Shown: positions 56,881 through 64,000 of the stretch, in pieces | How positions within the stretch are numbered: position 1 is the stretch's first letter | How the letters are laid out: each line of letters opens with the position of its first letter | Origin: Thermohalobaculum sp965247385 | GTDB lineage: Bacteria > Pseudomonadota > Alphaproteobacteria > Rhodobacterales > Rhodobacteraceae | NCBI GenBank assembly: GCA_965247385.1 | Contig: CBDFHG010000006.1 | Span: 1-64,000, forward strand | DNA length: 64,000 nt | Reading direction: 5' to 3' | Notes under the pieces: generated by a model | Told to the model about the DNA's origin: nothing | Seen by the model: only the letters and a program-made list of their open reading frames with translations | Databases searched by the model: none | Translations under genes and position numbers: made by a program

Positions 56881-57886
56881 AGCGGATCCTCGGGTCCAGG
56901 ATGCCGTACAGCAGATCGGCGATCAGGTTGAAGCCGACGATTAGCACCGCGAAGATGAAAGTCAGGGTCTGAACCAGGGGAATATCCGCCGCCTCGATGC
57001 CGCCGATCAACAGCGCGCCCAGCCCGTTCACCCGGAAGATCTGCTCGGTGATGATGGCGCCGCCGAAAATCTGCGGCACGCCGAGTGCGATCACCGTCAC
57101 CACCGGGATCAGGCTGTTGCGCAGCACATGGACCATCACCACCACATGCTCCCTCATGCCCTTGGCGCGCGCCGTGCGCACATAGTCCTGATTGAGATTG
57201 TCGAGCATCGACGAGCGCATGAAGCGGCTGATCTGGGCCGCATTGAACAGCGCCAGCACCATGACCGGCATGGCCATCTGTTTGACCTGGAATACAAAAC
57301 TGTCCCAGCCGGTCACGCGGTGGGTGGTGTCGTAGATCATCGGCAGCCAGTTCAGGTTGACGCTGAAGATCACGATCAGCACCAGGCCGGTGAAGAAGGT
57401 CGGCACCGAGAAACCGATCATCGAGAACAGCGTGCCCGCCTGGTCGATCCAGGAATACTGCCGGTAGGCCGAGATCACCCCGATCGGGATCGCGATCAGG
57501 ATGCCGACCACGTAGGACATGCCGACCACCCACAGGGTCTGCGGTGTGCGCTCGATGATAAGATCGACAACCGGCGACCGGGTCGACCACGAGCGGATGC
57601 GCAGCCGGCCTTCGCTGTCGCCAAGCTCGATGCCCCACCACTCTTCCATGATGTTCAGCGGTTCGTTGACGAAAAACTGGTTGAGCCAGGCGATATAGCG
57701 GATGTGGAAAGGTTCACCGAGGCCAAGACTGATGCGGATCTGCTCGCGGGTCGCGGCGTCGATGGTCAGCGGTAGTTGGGCGGTTGGATCCCCCGGCGCC
57801 AGATCGAGCAGCGCAAAGATGATGAAGCTGATCACGATCAGGGTCGGGATCGCGAACAAAAGCCGCCTGATCGTGTATCTGAACAT
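56873..57886 (-). CDS. ABC transporter permease, DppB/OppB type
   Basis: The 337-residue protein has six membrane segments. It begins MFRYTIRRLLFAIPTLIVIS, the normal OppB/DppB opening. The coupling loop is ARAKGMREHVVVMVHVLRNS, and it ends NLIADLLYGILDPRIRYD. A loop of about 60 residues after the first membrane segments (NEPLNIMEEWWGIELGDSEG) is typical of the longer DppB forms. It follows the binding-protein gene after 64 bp that contain a strong hairpin. Confidence 0.95.
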   Translation of the reverse strand: MFRYTIRRLLFAIPTLIVISFIIFALLDLAPGDPTAQLPLTIDAATREQIRISLGLGEPFHIRYIAWLNQFFVNEPLNIMEEWWGIELGDSEGRLRIRSWSTRSPVVDLIIERTPQTLWVVGMSYVVGILIAIPIGVISAYRQYSWIDQAGTLFSMIGFSVPTFFTGLVLIVIFSVNLNWLPMIYDTTHRVTGWDSFVFQVKQMAMPVMVLALFNAAQISRFMRSSMLDNLNQDYVRTARAKGMREHVVVMVHVLRNSLIPVVTVIALGVPQIFGGAIITEQIFRVNGLGALLIGGIEAADIPLVQTLTFIFAVLIVGFNLIADLLYGILDPRIRYD

Positions 57887-57909
57887 ACCGCTATTCCCGG
57901 GTCGGATCA

Positions 57910-57939
57910 GACGGCCCGCGGTGTGATCCGCGGGCCGTC
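57910..57939 (-). promoter_or_regulatory. Strong hairpin between binding-protein and permease genes
   Basis: GACGGCCCGCGG and CCGCGGGCCGTC form a perfect 12-bp stem with a 6-nt loop right after the binding-protein stop. This is a usual way to give more binding protein than permease by partial termination or mRNA protection. Confidence 0.65.
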
Positions 57940-57950
57940 GAACTCATGGT

Positions 57951-59660
57951 TCAGGACGGGTTCAAGCGATGCCAGTCCTTGACGTTCCACAGTTCGCTGT
58001 CCCATTCGTTCATGAGGACACCGCCCAGGGTGATCGCATGAGCCGAGACGCCGCCACGGTGGATCAGCGGGATGATGGCGCCATACTCCATCAGCATGTC
58101 GTTCATCGCCTTGGCGAGCCTGGCGCGGTCATCCAGCGACGCGGTCGTGGACAGTTCCGCCGCAAGCGCGTCATAGGCCGGGTCGCAGAAACGCGGCATG
58201 TTGTTGCCGAGCCACTGGTTGTCCGGTGACGGGATCTCCTTGCAGGTCCAGCTGTTCATGTACTTCTCGGGGTCGGTGCCATCGAAGTTGTTGGTGTACA
58301 TCTCGATGTCGGAGAAGAACTTCTGGAAGGTGTCCGGGCTGGACTGATCGCCGCCGAAGAAGACCGAGGCGGAGATGTTCTTCAACTCGGTCTCGACGCC
58401 GATCTCGGCCCACATCTGCTTGAGCAGCGCCTGGGTACCCTGGCGCACCCCGTTGGTCGAGGTCTGATAGAGGATCGAGAGGCGGACCCCGTCCTTGGCG
58501 CGCACACCGTCGGAGCCGCGAACCCAGCCCGCGTCATCCAGCAGCTTGTTCGCCCCGGCCATGTCCTGGGTCTTGCACCAGTCGTTGGCGGTCGAGGCGA
58601 AGATCGCCGGCGCCGGCAGAACGTTGCAGGTCACCTGCCCGGCCGCACCGTAACCCGCATCGACCAGAATCTGGCGGTCGATGGCCAGGCTCAACGCCCG
58701 GCGTACCGCCGGATCGGTCAGGAACGGATGCGGATGCGCGACCGTGCCGCGCTCGTCACCCAGCGCCGCGTCGGGGTTGGTGCTCTGCACCATCAGCCGC
58801 TCGACCGAGGTGCCGAAGGCGGTGACCACGACACCCTTCCCGGCAGCAACCATCTGAGCCAGAATTTCCGGCTCCACTTGCAGGTTCCAGGCATAGTCGA
58901 ACTCGCCGGTCTCGAGCACCGAGCGCGCGGCACTGGCCGCATCGCCACCACCCTTGAACAGGATGTTCGAGAAGTGCGGCTTGCCCTCCTCGCGGTAGTT
59001 CTTGTTCATGTCGTACAACACGACGTCATTGGCCTTGAACTCGGTCACCTTGTAGGGGCCGGTGCCGATCGGGCCGAAGTTCTGCTCGGTGCATTCAGGT
59101 GCCTTGGCACCCATGCAGTTCTCGAACTGCGCTTTCTGGATGATCGGTACCGTGGTGCCGACGAAGGGACCATAGGGGAACGGTTTGGCGACACTGAAGG
59201 TGACCTTCACGGTCAGTTTGTCGAGCGCCTCGATCGAGGCCACGTCGGTGAAGTTCGTACTGGCGTTGCAGCCGCCCTCGGGATGCATGCAGTAGTCCCC
59301 CGAGAACACCACGTCGGCCGAAGTGAAAGGCGAGCCATCCGACCAGATGACGCCAGGCTTCAGCTTCCAGGTTATCGAGGTCAGATCGGCGGAGACGCCG
59401 CCATTCTCGACCGTCGGGATGTCGACGGCCAAGGCCGGAACCATGGCGCCGGTTTCATTGTAATAGGCCAGCGGCTCGAGCACCAGCGACGAGCTTTCGA
59501 TATCCTTCGTGCCACCCGACAGATACGGGTTCTGGATCGACGGTGCCTGCCAATACAGAATATTGAGCTGGCCGTCCGCGCCGCGCTCGGCGGCCATCGT
59601 GGGCGTGGCGAGTAGCGCCACCGCCGCCACCGACATAAGAAGCATTTTCGATCTTGGCAT
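57951..59660 (-). CDS. ABC transporter substrate-binding protein, SBP_bac_5 family
   Basis: The 569-residue periplasmic protein has a signal peptide (SKMLLMSVAAVALLATPTMA). The family 5 fold follows, with LNILYWQAPSIQNPYLSGGT, SITWKLKPGVIWSDGSPFTS and NFGPIGTGPYKVTEFKANDV. The segment DPAVRRALSLAIDRQILVDA is the usual signature of peptide and related binding proteins. Several Cys pairs (CMHPEGGC, NCMGAKAPEC) suggest disulfides. It lies between the ATPase and permease genes of the same transporter. The substrate is not evident; the neighbouring amidohydrolases suggest an N-acyl or peptide-like compound. Confidence 0.94.
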   Translation of the reverse strand: MPRSKMLLMSVAAVALLATPTMAAERGADGQLNILYWQAPSIQNPYLSGGTKDIESSSLVLEPLAYYNETGAMVPALAVDIPTVENGGVSADLTSITWKLKPGVIWSDGSPFTSADVVFSGDYCMHPEGGCNASTNFTDVASIEALDKLTVKVTFSVAKPFPYGPFVGTTVPIIQKAQFENCMGAKAPECTEQNFGPIGTGPYKVTEFKANDVVLYDMNKNYREEGKPHFSNILFKGGGDAASAARSVLETGEFDYAWNLQVEPEILAQMVAAGKGVVVTAFGTSVERLMVQSTNPDAALGDERGTVAHPHPFLTDPAVRRALSLAIDRQILVDAGYGAAGQVTCNVLPAPAIFASTANDWCKTQDMAGANKLLDDAGWVRGSDGVRAKDGVRLSILYQTSTNGVRQGTQALLKQMWAEIGVETELKNISASVFFGGDQSSPDTFQKFFSDIEMYTNNFDGTDPEKYMNSWTCKEIPSPDNQWLGNNMPRFCDPAYDALAAELSTTASLDDRARLAKAMNDMLMEYGAIIPLIHRGGVSAHAITLGGVLMNEWDSELWNVKDWHRLNPS

Positions 59661-59817
59661 TTCTCATCTCCCTGTTGTTTATCAAGATCCCGGGTGATTC
59701 TTTTTGTCCCCGGGCAGTTAAGAGCCGGAATTGTACCCATAATTATACACAGCGCCAGCCGTGCGGAAAGAACATTTCCGAGGCTGACGTAGCGGCATTG
59801 CCTGTTCCGGGCCCATT
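59661..59817. promoter_or_regulatory. Upstream region of the binding-protein gene
   Basis: This gap before the binding-protein gene holds an AT-richer stretch (ataattatacacag near 59739) that could contain a promoter. GGGAGATGAG lies just before the ATG as a ribosome binding site. No operator is clear. Confidence 0.3.
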
Positions 59818-59872
59818 CCAGGGTGGGCCAGGGCGGGCCAGGGTGGGCCAAGGGTGGGCCAAAACAAGGGTG
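59818..59872. repeat. G-rich tandem repeat, four to five units of about 10 bp
   Basis: Units of the form GGGTGGGCCA or GGGCGGGCCA follow one another, with a last partial unit AAGGGTGGGG. It lies between the oppF-type gene stop and the binding-protein gene start, a place where it could act in termination or form G-rich structures on the plus strand. Confidence 0.7.
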
Positions 59873-59891
59873 GGGTTGTCGGCATGGCCAC

Positions 59892-60905
59892 TCACTCCGC
59901 CAGATGACAGGCGACATGACGCCCGCCCTCCAGCTTTCTCCATTCGGGTTCGACGGAATGACATTTTTCCACCGCCACCGGGCAGCGTGTGCAGAACCGG
60001 CAGCCCGCCGGCGGGTTCGCCGGGCTGGGCACATCGCCGGTCAGGATGATGCGCGACCGGCGGGCCTCGACTACCGGATTCGGGATAGGCACCGCCGATA
60101 GCAGCGCCTTGGTATAGGGGTGCTTGGGGTCGGAATAGAGCGCGTCGCGGGTCGCCAGTTCAACCACCTTTCCCAGATACATCACCGCCACCCGATCAGC
60201 GATATGGCGAACCATCGAAAGGTCGTGGCTGATGAACAGATAGGTCAGCCCCAGTTTCGCTTGCAGATCCTCCAGCAGATTCACCACCTGGGCCTGGATC
60301 GAGACATCCAGCGCCGCGATCGGTTCGTCGCAGACGATGAATTCCGGGTTCAGCGCGAGTGCGCGGGCGATGCCGATGCGCTGGCGCTGGCCGCCGGAGA
60401 ACTCGTGCGGGTAGCGGTTGGCGAAGCGCGGGTTCATACCGACCGCGTCCAGCAACTCGCTCACCCGCACCTGTTTGGCCTTGCCGGTGACGGCGCGATG
60501 CTCGTCCAGCGGCTCGGCGATGATCGAGCTGACCGTCATGCGCGGGTTCAGGCAGGCTTGCGGGTCCTGGAAGATCATCTGCATACGCGGCCGGGTGCGG
60601 CGCAGTTCCTCGCCGCTCAGGGTCGCGATGTCCTGGCCGCCGAACAGGATGCGCCCGCCAGTGGCGTCGTAGAGGCGCAGGATGGTCCGGCCCGCGGTCG
60701 ACTTGCCGCAACCGGACTCACCGACCAGCCCCAGGGTTTCGCCCTTGCGGATGTCGAAGCTAATTCCATCGACTGCCTTGATGACCCCGACCTGGCGGCG
60801 AATGATGCCCTTGTAGACCGGGAAATGCTTGCTGAGGTTCTCGACACGCAACAGCCCTTCGGCGTCCTGCCGGGGCCGCTCCAGGGTGGCGGTCTCAGGC
60901 GTCAT
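59892..60905 (-). CDS. ABC transporter ATP-binding protein, OppF/DppF type
   Basis: The 337-residue ATPase has Walker A GLVGESGCGKSTAGRTILRL, signature EFSGGQRQRIGIARALALNP, Walker B EFIVCDEPIAALDVSIQAQV and H-loop LFISHDLSMVRHIADRV. The C-terminal oligopeptide/dipeptide domain has the Cys cluster GCRFCTRCPVAVEKC, a likely Fe-S or metal site of this subgroup. The start at 60905 overlaps the OppD-type gene by 11 nt. It pairs with OppD to power the transporter. Confidence 0.95.
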   Translation of the reverse strand: MTPETATLERPRQDAEGLLRVENLSKHFPVYKGIIRRQVGVIKAVDGISFDIRKGETLGLVGESGCGKSTAGRTILRLYDATGGRILFGGQDIATLSGEELRRTRPRMQMIFQDPQACLNPRMTVSSIIAEPLDEHRAVTGKAKQVRVSELLDAVGMNPRFANRYPHEFSGGQRQRIGIARALALNPEFIVCDEPIAALDVSIQAQVVNLLEDLQAKLGLTYLFISHDLSMVRHIADRVAVMYLGKVVELATRDALYSDPKHPYTKALLSAVPIPNPVVEARRSRIILTGDVPSPANPPAGCRFCTRCPVAVEKCHSVEPEWRKLEGGRHVACHLAE

Positions 60906-61929
60906 GGCGGGCCTCCCCATGCGAGGAAGGCTCGTCAGGGCGCCACCAGCAGGCAACATCATGTCCCTCGGACACCGCCACCAGTGGCGGGTTCTCGGCG
61001 CGGCAACGGTCGTGGACATGGGCGCAACGATCCGCGAACGGGCAGGACGAGGGCGCCGCGGTCATGTGCGGCGGCTGGCCGCCGATTGAGCGCAGCTTCT
61101 CGGCCCTTGTGCCGTCAAGTCTGGGCAGCGTCTCCAGCAACGCGCGCGTATAAGGGTGCAGCGGCCGGGCGTAGAGATCCGCCACCCGAGCGTGCTCGAC
61201 CACCAGCCCGCCATACATCACCATTACCCGGTCGGCGATCCCGGCGACGACGCCCAGATCATGGGTGATCCAGACGATCCCCATGCCCAATTCCTGACGC
61301 AGCTTTTTGACCAGTTCCAGGATCTGCGCCTGAATGGTGACATCCAGCGCCGTGGTCGGCTCGTCGGCGATCAGCACCTTGGGGTCGCAAGACAGGGCGA
61401 TCGCAATCATCACCCGTTGGCGCATACCGCCGGAGAACTGGTGCGGGTAATCGTTCAACCGGTCCTCGGGCGACGGGATGCCGACCAGGTGCAACAGATC
61501 GATCGCCCGCGCCCGCGCTGCCTTCTTGCTCAGCCCCAGATGCTCGCGCAGGGGCTCGCTCAGTTGGAAGCCGATAGTGAAGACCGGGTTCAGCGAAGTC
61601 ATCGGGTCCTGGAACACAAACCCCACCTCGGCCCCGCGCACCCGGCGCAGGTCGCCTGCCTCCAGTTGCAAAAGGTCGCGCCCCTCCAGCCGGACGGTGC
61701 CCGAAACGATCTCGGCGGGGGGCTCCGGCAGCAACTTCATCAGCGACATCATGGTGACGCTCTTGCCCGAACCGCTTTCGCCGACAACCCCGACCAACTC
61801 GCCCGCGCGGAGATGAAAGCTGACCCCGTTGACTGCGTGGATTGTGCCCTCCTGGGTGTGGAAGATTGTCTTCAACCCCTCGACTTCGAGGATCGGCGGT
61901 TCCGTCTCGCTGATGGCGGGAGTGTCCAC
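60895..61929 (-). CDS. ABC transporter ATP-binding protein, OppD/DppD type
   Basis: The ATPase has Walker A GVVGESGSGKSVTMMSLMKL, signature QFSGGMRQRVMIAIALSCDP, Walker B KVLIADEPTTALDVTIQAQI and H-loop IVWITHDLGVVAGIADRVMV. The C-terminal Cys cluster is SCPFADRCAHVHDRC. The start is uncertain. GTG at 61929 gives a normal N-terminus (VDTPAISETEPPILEVEG) with GGAG 11 nt upstream, while an ATG at 62028 would add 33 atypical residues. It heads the transporter operon and is divergent from the argE-like gene. Confidence 0.9.
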   Translation of the reverse strand: MDTPAISETEPPILEVEGLKTIFHTQEGTIHAVNGVSFHLRAGELVGVVGESGSGKSVTMMSLMKLLPEPPAEIVSGTVRLEGRDLLQLEAGDLRRVRGAEVGFVFQDPMTSLNPVFTIGFQLSEPLREHLGLSKKAARARAIDLLHLVGIPSPEDRLNDYPHQFSGGMRQRVMIAIALSCDPKVLIADEPTTALDVTIQAQILELVKKLRQELGMGIVWITHDLGVVAGIADRVMVMYGGLVVEHARVADLYARPLHPYTRALLETLPRLDGTRAEKLRSIGGQPPHMTAAPSSCPFADRCAHVHDRCRAENPPLVAVSEGHDVACWWRPDEPSSHGEARHDA

Positions 61930-62122
61930 GCGCCTGATGTCTCCATGTTTCCAACGGTCAAGCACCCATATGACACCGATCCGATCGTAGGCCGCAACAA
62001 CAAGTTTGTGATTTATCGCATAAAACATCCCCGATTGACACCACGACCGCTTGACCTGCGGACAAACGGCGTCAGGATTTGCATCCCCGAAGCAGGGGAC
62101 AGGACAGGGAGCGAATACGCAT
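61930..62122. promoter_or_regulatory. Divergent promoter region between oppD-type and argE-type genes
   Basis: This 193-bp gap lies between two divergent genes. It is less GC-rich than its surroundings around 61990-62040 (aacaacaagtttgtgatttatc), which fits a promoter. No regulator gene or clear operator palindrome is visible. Confidence 0.35.
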
Positions 62123-63301
62123 ATGCCGGAACATCTGAACGCGCGCGGAATGCTGGAACGGCTCGTTGCCTTCCCGACCGTTTCACGCGATTCCAACCTG
62201 GATCTGATCGCCTTCGTACGGGATTACCTCGCGGGTCACGGGGTCGAGAGCAGGCTGGTGCATGACGCGGAGGGCACCAAGGCCAACCTCTACGCCCAGA
62301 TCGGCCCGTCGGTGCCGGGAGGCGTGGTGCTGTCCGGCCATACCGACGTTGTGCCGGTGGATGGCCAGAACTGGACCAGCGACCCATTCCAGGTGGTCGA
62401 GCGCGACGGCAAACTCTACGGTCGTGGTACCTGCGACATGAAGGGATTTGATGCGCTGGGCCTGGCGCTGGTGCCGGAAATGCTGAAGGCTGGCCTGAAG
62501 CGCCCGATCCAGATTGCGCTCAGCTATGACGAGGAGGTCGGCCACCGCGGCGTGCCCTCGCTGATCGCGGCGATGGGCGAGTCCCTGCCCCCGGCGGCGG
62601 CGGTGTTCGTCGGCGAGCCAACCTCGATGCAGGTGGTCACCCAGCACAAGGGCGGCTGCAGCTTCAATACGCGGTTGCGCGGCTTCGAGGTCCATTCCAG
62701 CCTGGTTCATACCGGCGTTTCAGCGGTGATGAACGCCGCCCGCCTTGTCAACTGGCACGCCGAGCGGATGGCTGAGAACCGCGCCGCCGCCGAGGCGTTG
62801 GGCGAGGATGCGCCCGGTGCGCTGTTCACCCCGCCTTACACCACGCTTCACAACGGTATGATCGAAGGCGGCACCGCCGGTAATATCACCGCCAAGGATT
62901 GCTGGTTCACCAGCGATATCCGCTGCCTGCCGAACGAGAACGGCGAAGACTGGCTGGCGCGCTATCGCGCCGAATGCGCCCGCATCGAGGCTGAAATGCA
63001 AGCCGTGCAACCGGATTCCGGCATCTCGATCGATGTCCGGCTCTGCGCGCCCGGTTGCAGCCAGGAAACCGACGGCGAGGCCGAGCGACTGGCGCGGATG
63101 CTGACCGGCGACAATGGTGCGCACGCGGTCTCCTACGGCACCGAGGCCGGGCATTTCCAGAACCAGGGCGGCTATTCGACCTGCGTCTGTGGTCCCGGCT
63201 CGATCGAACAGGCCCACCAGGCGGACGAATTCATATCCATCGACCAGCTTGAGGCCGGCGAGGCGTTTATGCGCCGTTTGATCGGCCGCCTTTCCACCTG
63301 A
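62123..63301 (+). CDS. argE: Acetylornithine deacetylase-type M20 metallopeptidase
   Basis: The 392-residue enzyme removes an N-acyl group from an amino acid. The metal-binding motifs are VVLSGHTDVVPVDGQNWTSD and YGRGTCDMKGFDALGLAL, the catalytic Glu-Glu is ALSYDEEVGHRGV, and FVGEPTSMQVVTQHKG and GTEAGHFQNQGGYSTCVCGP provide further ligands. The dimerisation domain contains SSLVHTGVSAVMNAARLV. The start at 62123 follows a weak AGGGAG. The place beside a peptide-type transporter and another M20 enzyme suggests catabolism of an imported N-acyl compound and not arginine synthesis, though the sequence fits ArgE. Confidence 0.87.
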   Translation: MPEHLNARGMLERLVAFPTVSRDSNLDLIAFVRDYLAGHGVESRLVHDAEGTKANLYAQIGPSVPGGVVLSGHTDVVPVDGQNWTSDPFQVVERDGKLYGRGTCDMKGFDALGLALVPEMLKAGLKRPIQIALSYDEEVGHRGVPSLIAAMGESLPPAAAVFVGEPTSMQVVTQHKGGCSFNTRLRGFEVHSSLVHTGVSAVMNAARLVNWHAERMAENRAAAEALGEDAPGALFTPPYTTLHNGMIEGGTAGNITAKDCWFTSDIRCLPNENGEDWLARYRAECARIEAEMQAVQPDSGISIDVRLCAPGCSQETDGEAERLARMLTGDNGAHAVSYGTEAGHFQNQGGYSTCVCGPGSIEQAHQADEFISIDQLEAGEAFMRRLIGRLST

Positions 63302-63328
63302 GATTCCAACCAACCGAAAGTGACCCCC

Positions 63329-64000
63329 ATGCCCATCATCAACCGCATCGCCGATCTCCAGGACGAGATCACCGAATGGCGCCGTGACCTGCACGAAAAC
63401 CCGGAACTTCAGTTTGACGTCCACCGCACAGCCGGGATCGTGGCGGAGAAGCTGCGCGCGTTTGGCGTTGACGAGGTGGTCGAGGGCGTCGGGTTGACCG
63501 GCGTCGTCGGGTTAATCCGGGGCCGCGAGACCGGCTCGGGCCGGACGATTGGCATGCGCGCCGACATGGACGCGCTGCCGATCATCGAGGCCACCGGGCT
63601 GCCGCACGCCTCGAAGGTCGAGGGCAAGATGCATGCCTGCGGCCACGACGGCCATACGGCGATGCTGCTGGGTGCGGCCAAATACCTGTCCGAGACCCGC
63701 AATTTCGACGGCACCGCCGTGGTGATCTTCCAGCCCGCCGAGGAGGGCGGCGGCGGCGGCGAGAAGATGGTGCAGGACGGCATGATGGACCGCTTCGGCA
63801 TCCAGCAGGTCTTTGGCATGCATAACGCTCCTGGTCTGCCGGTCGGTCAGTTCGGTTTGCGCGCGGGCGCCCTCATGGCCTCGACCGATGAGTTCACCAT
63901 CGATGTCGAGGGCAAGGGTGGCCACGCGGCCAAGCCGCACGATTGTATCGACACGACGCTGATTGCGGCGCAACTGATGCAGGCGTTGCAGTCAGTCGTG
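63329..64000 (+). CDS. M20 amidohydrolase, hippurate hydrolase type (partial, runs off window)
   Basis: The first 224 residues read IADLQDEITEWRRDLHENPE, RTIGMRADMDALPIIEATGL, KMHACGHDGHTAMLLGAAKY and VVIFQPAEEGGGGGEKMVQD, then FGMHNAPGLPVGQFGLRAGA. These give the Cys, His and Glu metal ligands of the amidohydrolase/hippuricase branch of M20. It follows the argE-type gene by 27 bp on the same strand, so the two are co-transcribed. Members cleave N-acyl or N-aromatic amino acids and indole acetyl conjugates. The C-terminal third is outside the window. Confidence 0.92.
   Translation, partial: MPIINRIADLQDEITEWRRDLHENPELQFDVHRTAGIVAEKLRAFGVDEVVEGVGLTGVVGLIRGRETGSGRTIGMRADMDALPIIEATGLPHASKVEGKMHACGHDGHTAMLLGAAKYLSETRNFDGTAVVIFQPAEEGGGGGEKMVQDGMMDRFGIQQVFGMHNAPGLPVGQFGLRAGALMASTDEFTIDVEGKGGHAAKPHDCIDTTLIAAQLMQALQSVV

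Noticed and set aside
61259..61954. ATG at 61954 as the start of the OppD-type protein
   Set aside because: It is in another frame from the Walker and signature motifs; the product would be arginine-rich shadow sequence.

Overview
This window looks like the chromosome of an alphaproteobacterium of the Rhodobacteraceae type. It is GC-rich. It carries the two-component system RegB/RegA with SenC, a trxA-addA-addB-murU-amgK-tsaE gene string with 4-bp stop/start overlaps, and TctABC and Dpp/Opp-type uptake systems. All of these are common in that family. No rRNA, tRNA or CRISPR array was seen.

Layout. (1) 1-3436: a damaged, shuffled second copy of the 5' part of a giant autotransporter gene (minus strand). 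(2) 3533-8572: an insertion-sequence pile: IS1380-like, IS1182/IS5-like with a nested MITE, an ISAs1 remnant and IS5. (3) 8660-17749: a core operon on the minus strand for tRNA t6A (tsaE), peptidoglycan recycling (amgK, murU), double-strand break repair (addB, addA) and thioredoxin. A broken PAS histidine kinase lies beside it. (4) 18990-24607: a scar region with a plasmid RepC remnant, a DUF4143-type ATPase, IS21, IS66 and IS5 remnants, and a second MITE. (5) 24608-35566: one intact ORF of about 3,600 residues coding for a modular surface adhesin. It has a signal peptide, about 15 putative-Ig repeats, FN3, cadherin and PKD-like modules, and an autotransporter beta-barrel ending in Phe. A homopolymeric C tract lies at its 5' end. 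(6) 35650-40034: IS1380 with a clean 4-bp target duplication, then an IS5 copy that is itself interrupted by another IS and that overwrites the end of regB. (7) 40011-43831: regB, senC, an EamA transporter and regA. (8) 43960-53049: a carboxylate catabolism and uptake island (TcuA-like flavoprotein, two-subunit aconitase X, aspartate dehydrogenase-like protein, TSUP permease, TctABC). (9) 53262-64000: a gamma-glutamyltransferase-like enzyme, a DUF1932 dehydrogenase, a dipeptide-type ABC transporter and two M20 amidohydrolases. The last of these runs off the window.

Main point of interest. The segment from adhesin 5' end to upstream DNA to IS5 is present twice in direct orientation (1-8572 and about 31451-40034). 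One copy is intact and one is broken and domain-shuffled. The C tract is 17 nt in one copy and 29 nt in the other. This resembles a phase-variable, recombination-prone surface antigen locus with a silent partner. The second item is the catabolic island. Its enzyme set (aconitase X, tricarballylate dehydrogenase-like, aspartate dehydrogenase-like, TTT transporter) does not match a pathway I can name.

Limits. Many one-base indels lie in the duplicated and IS regions. They could be real decay or uncorrected sequencing error. All family assignments come from reading motifs and remembered relatives; no search was run.
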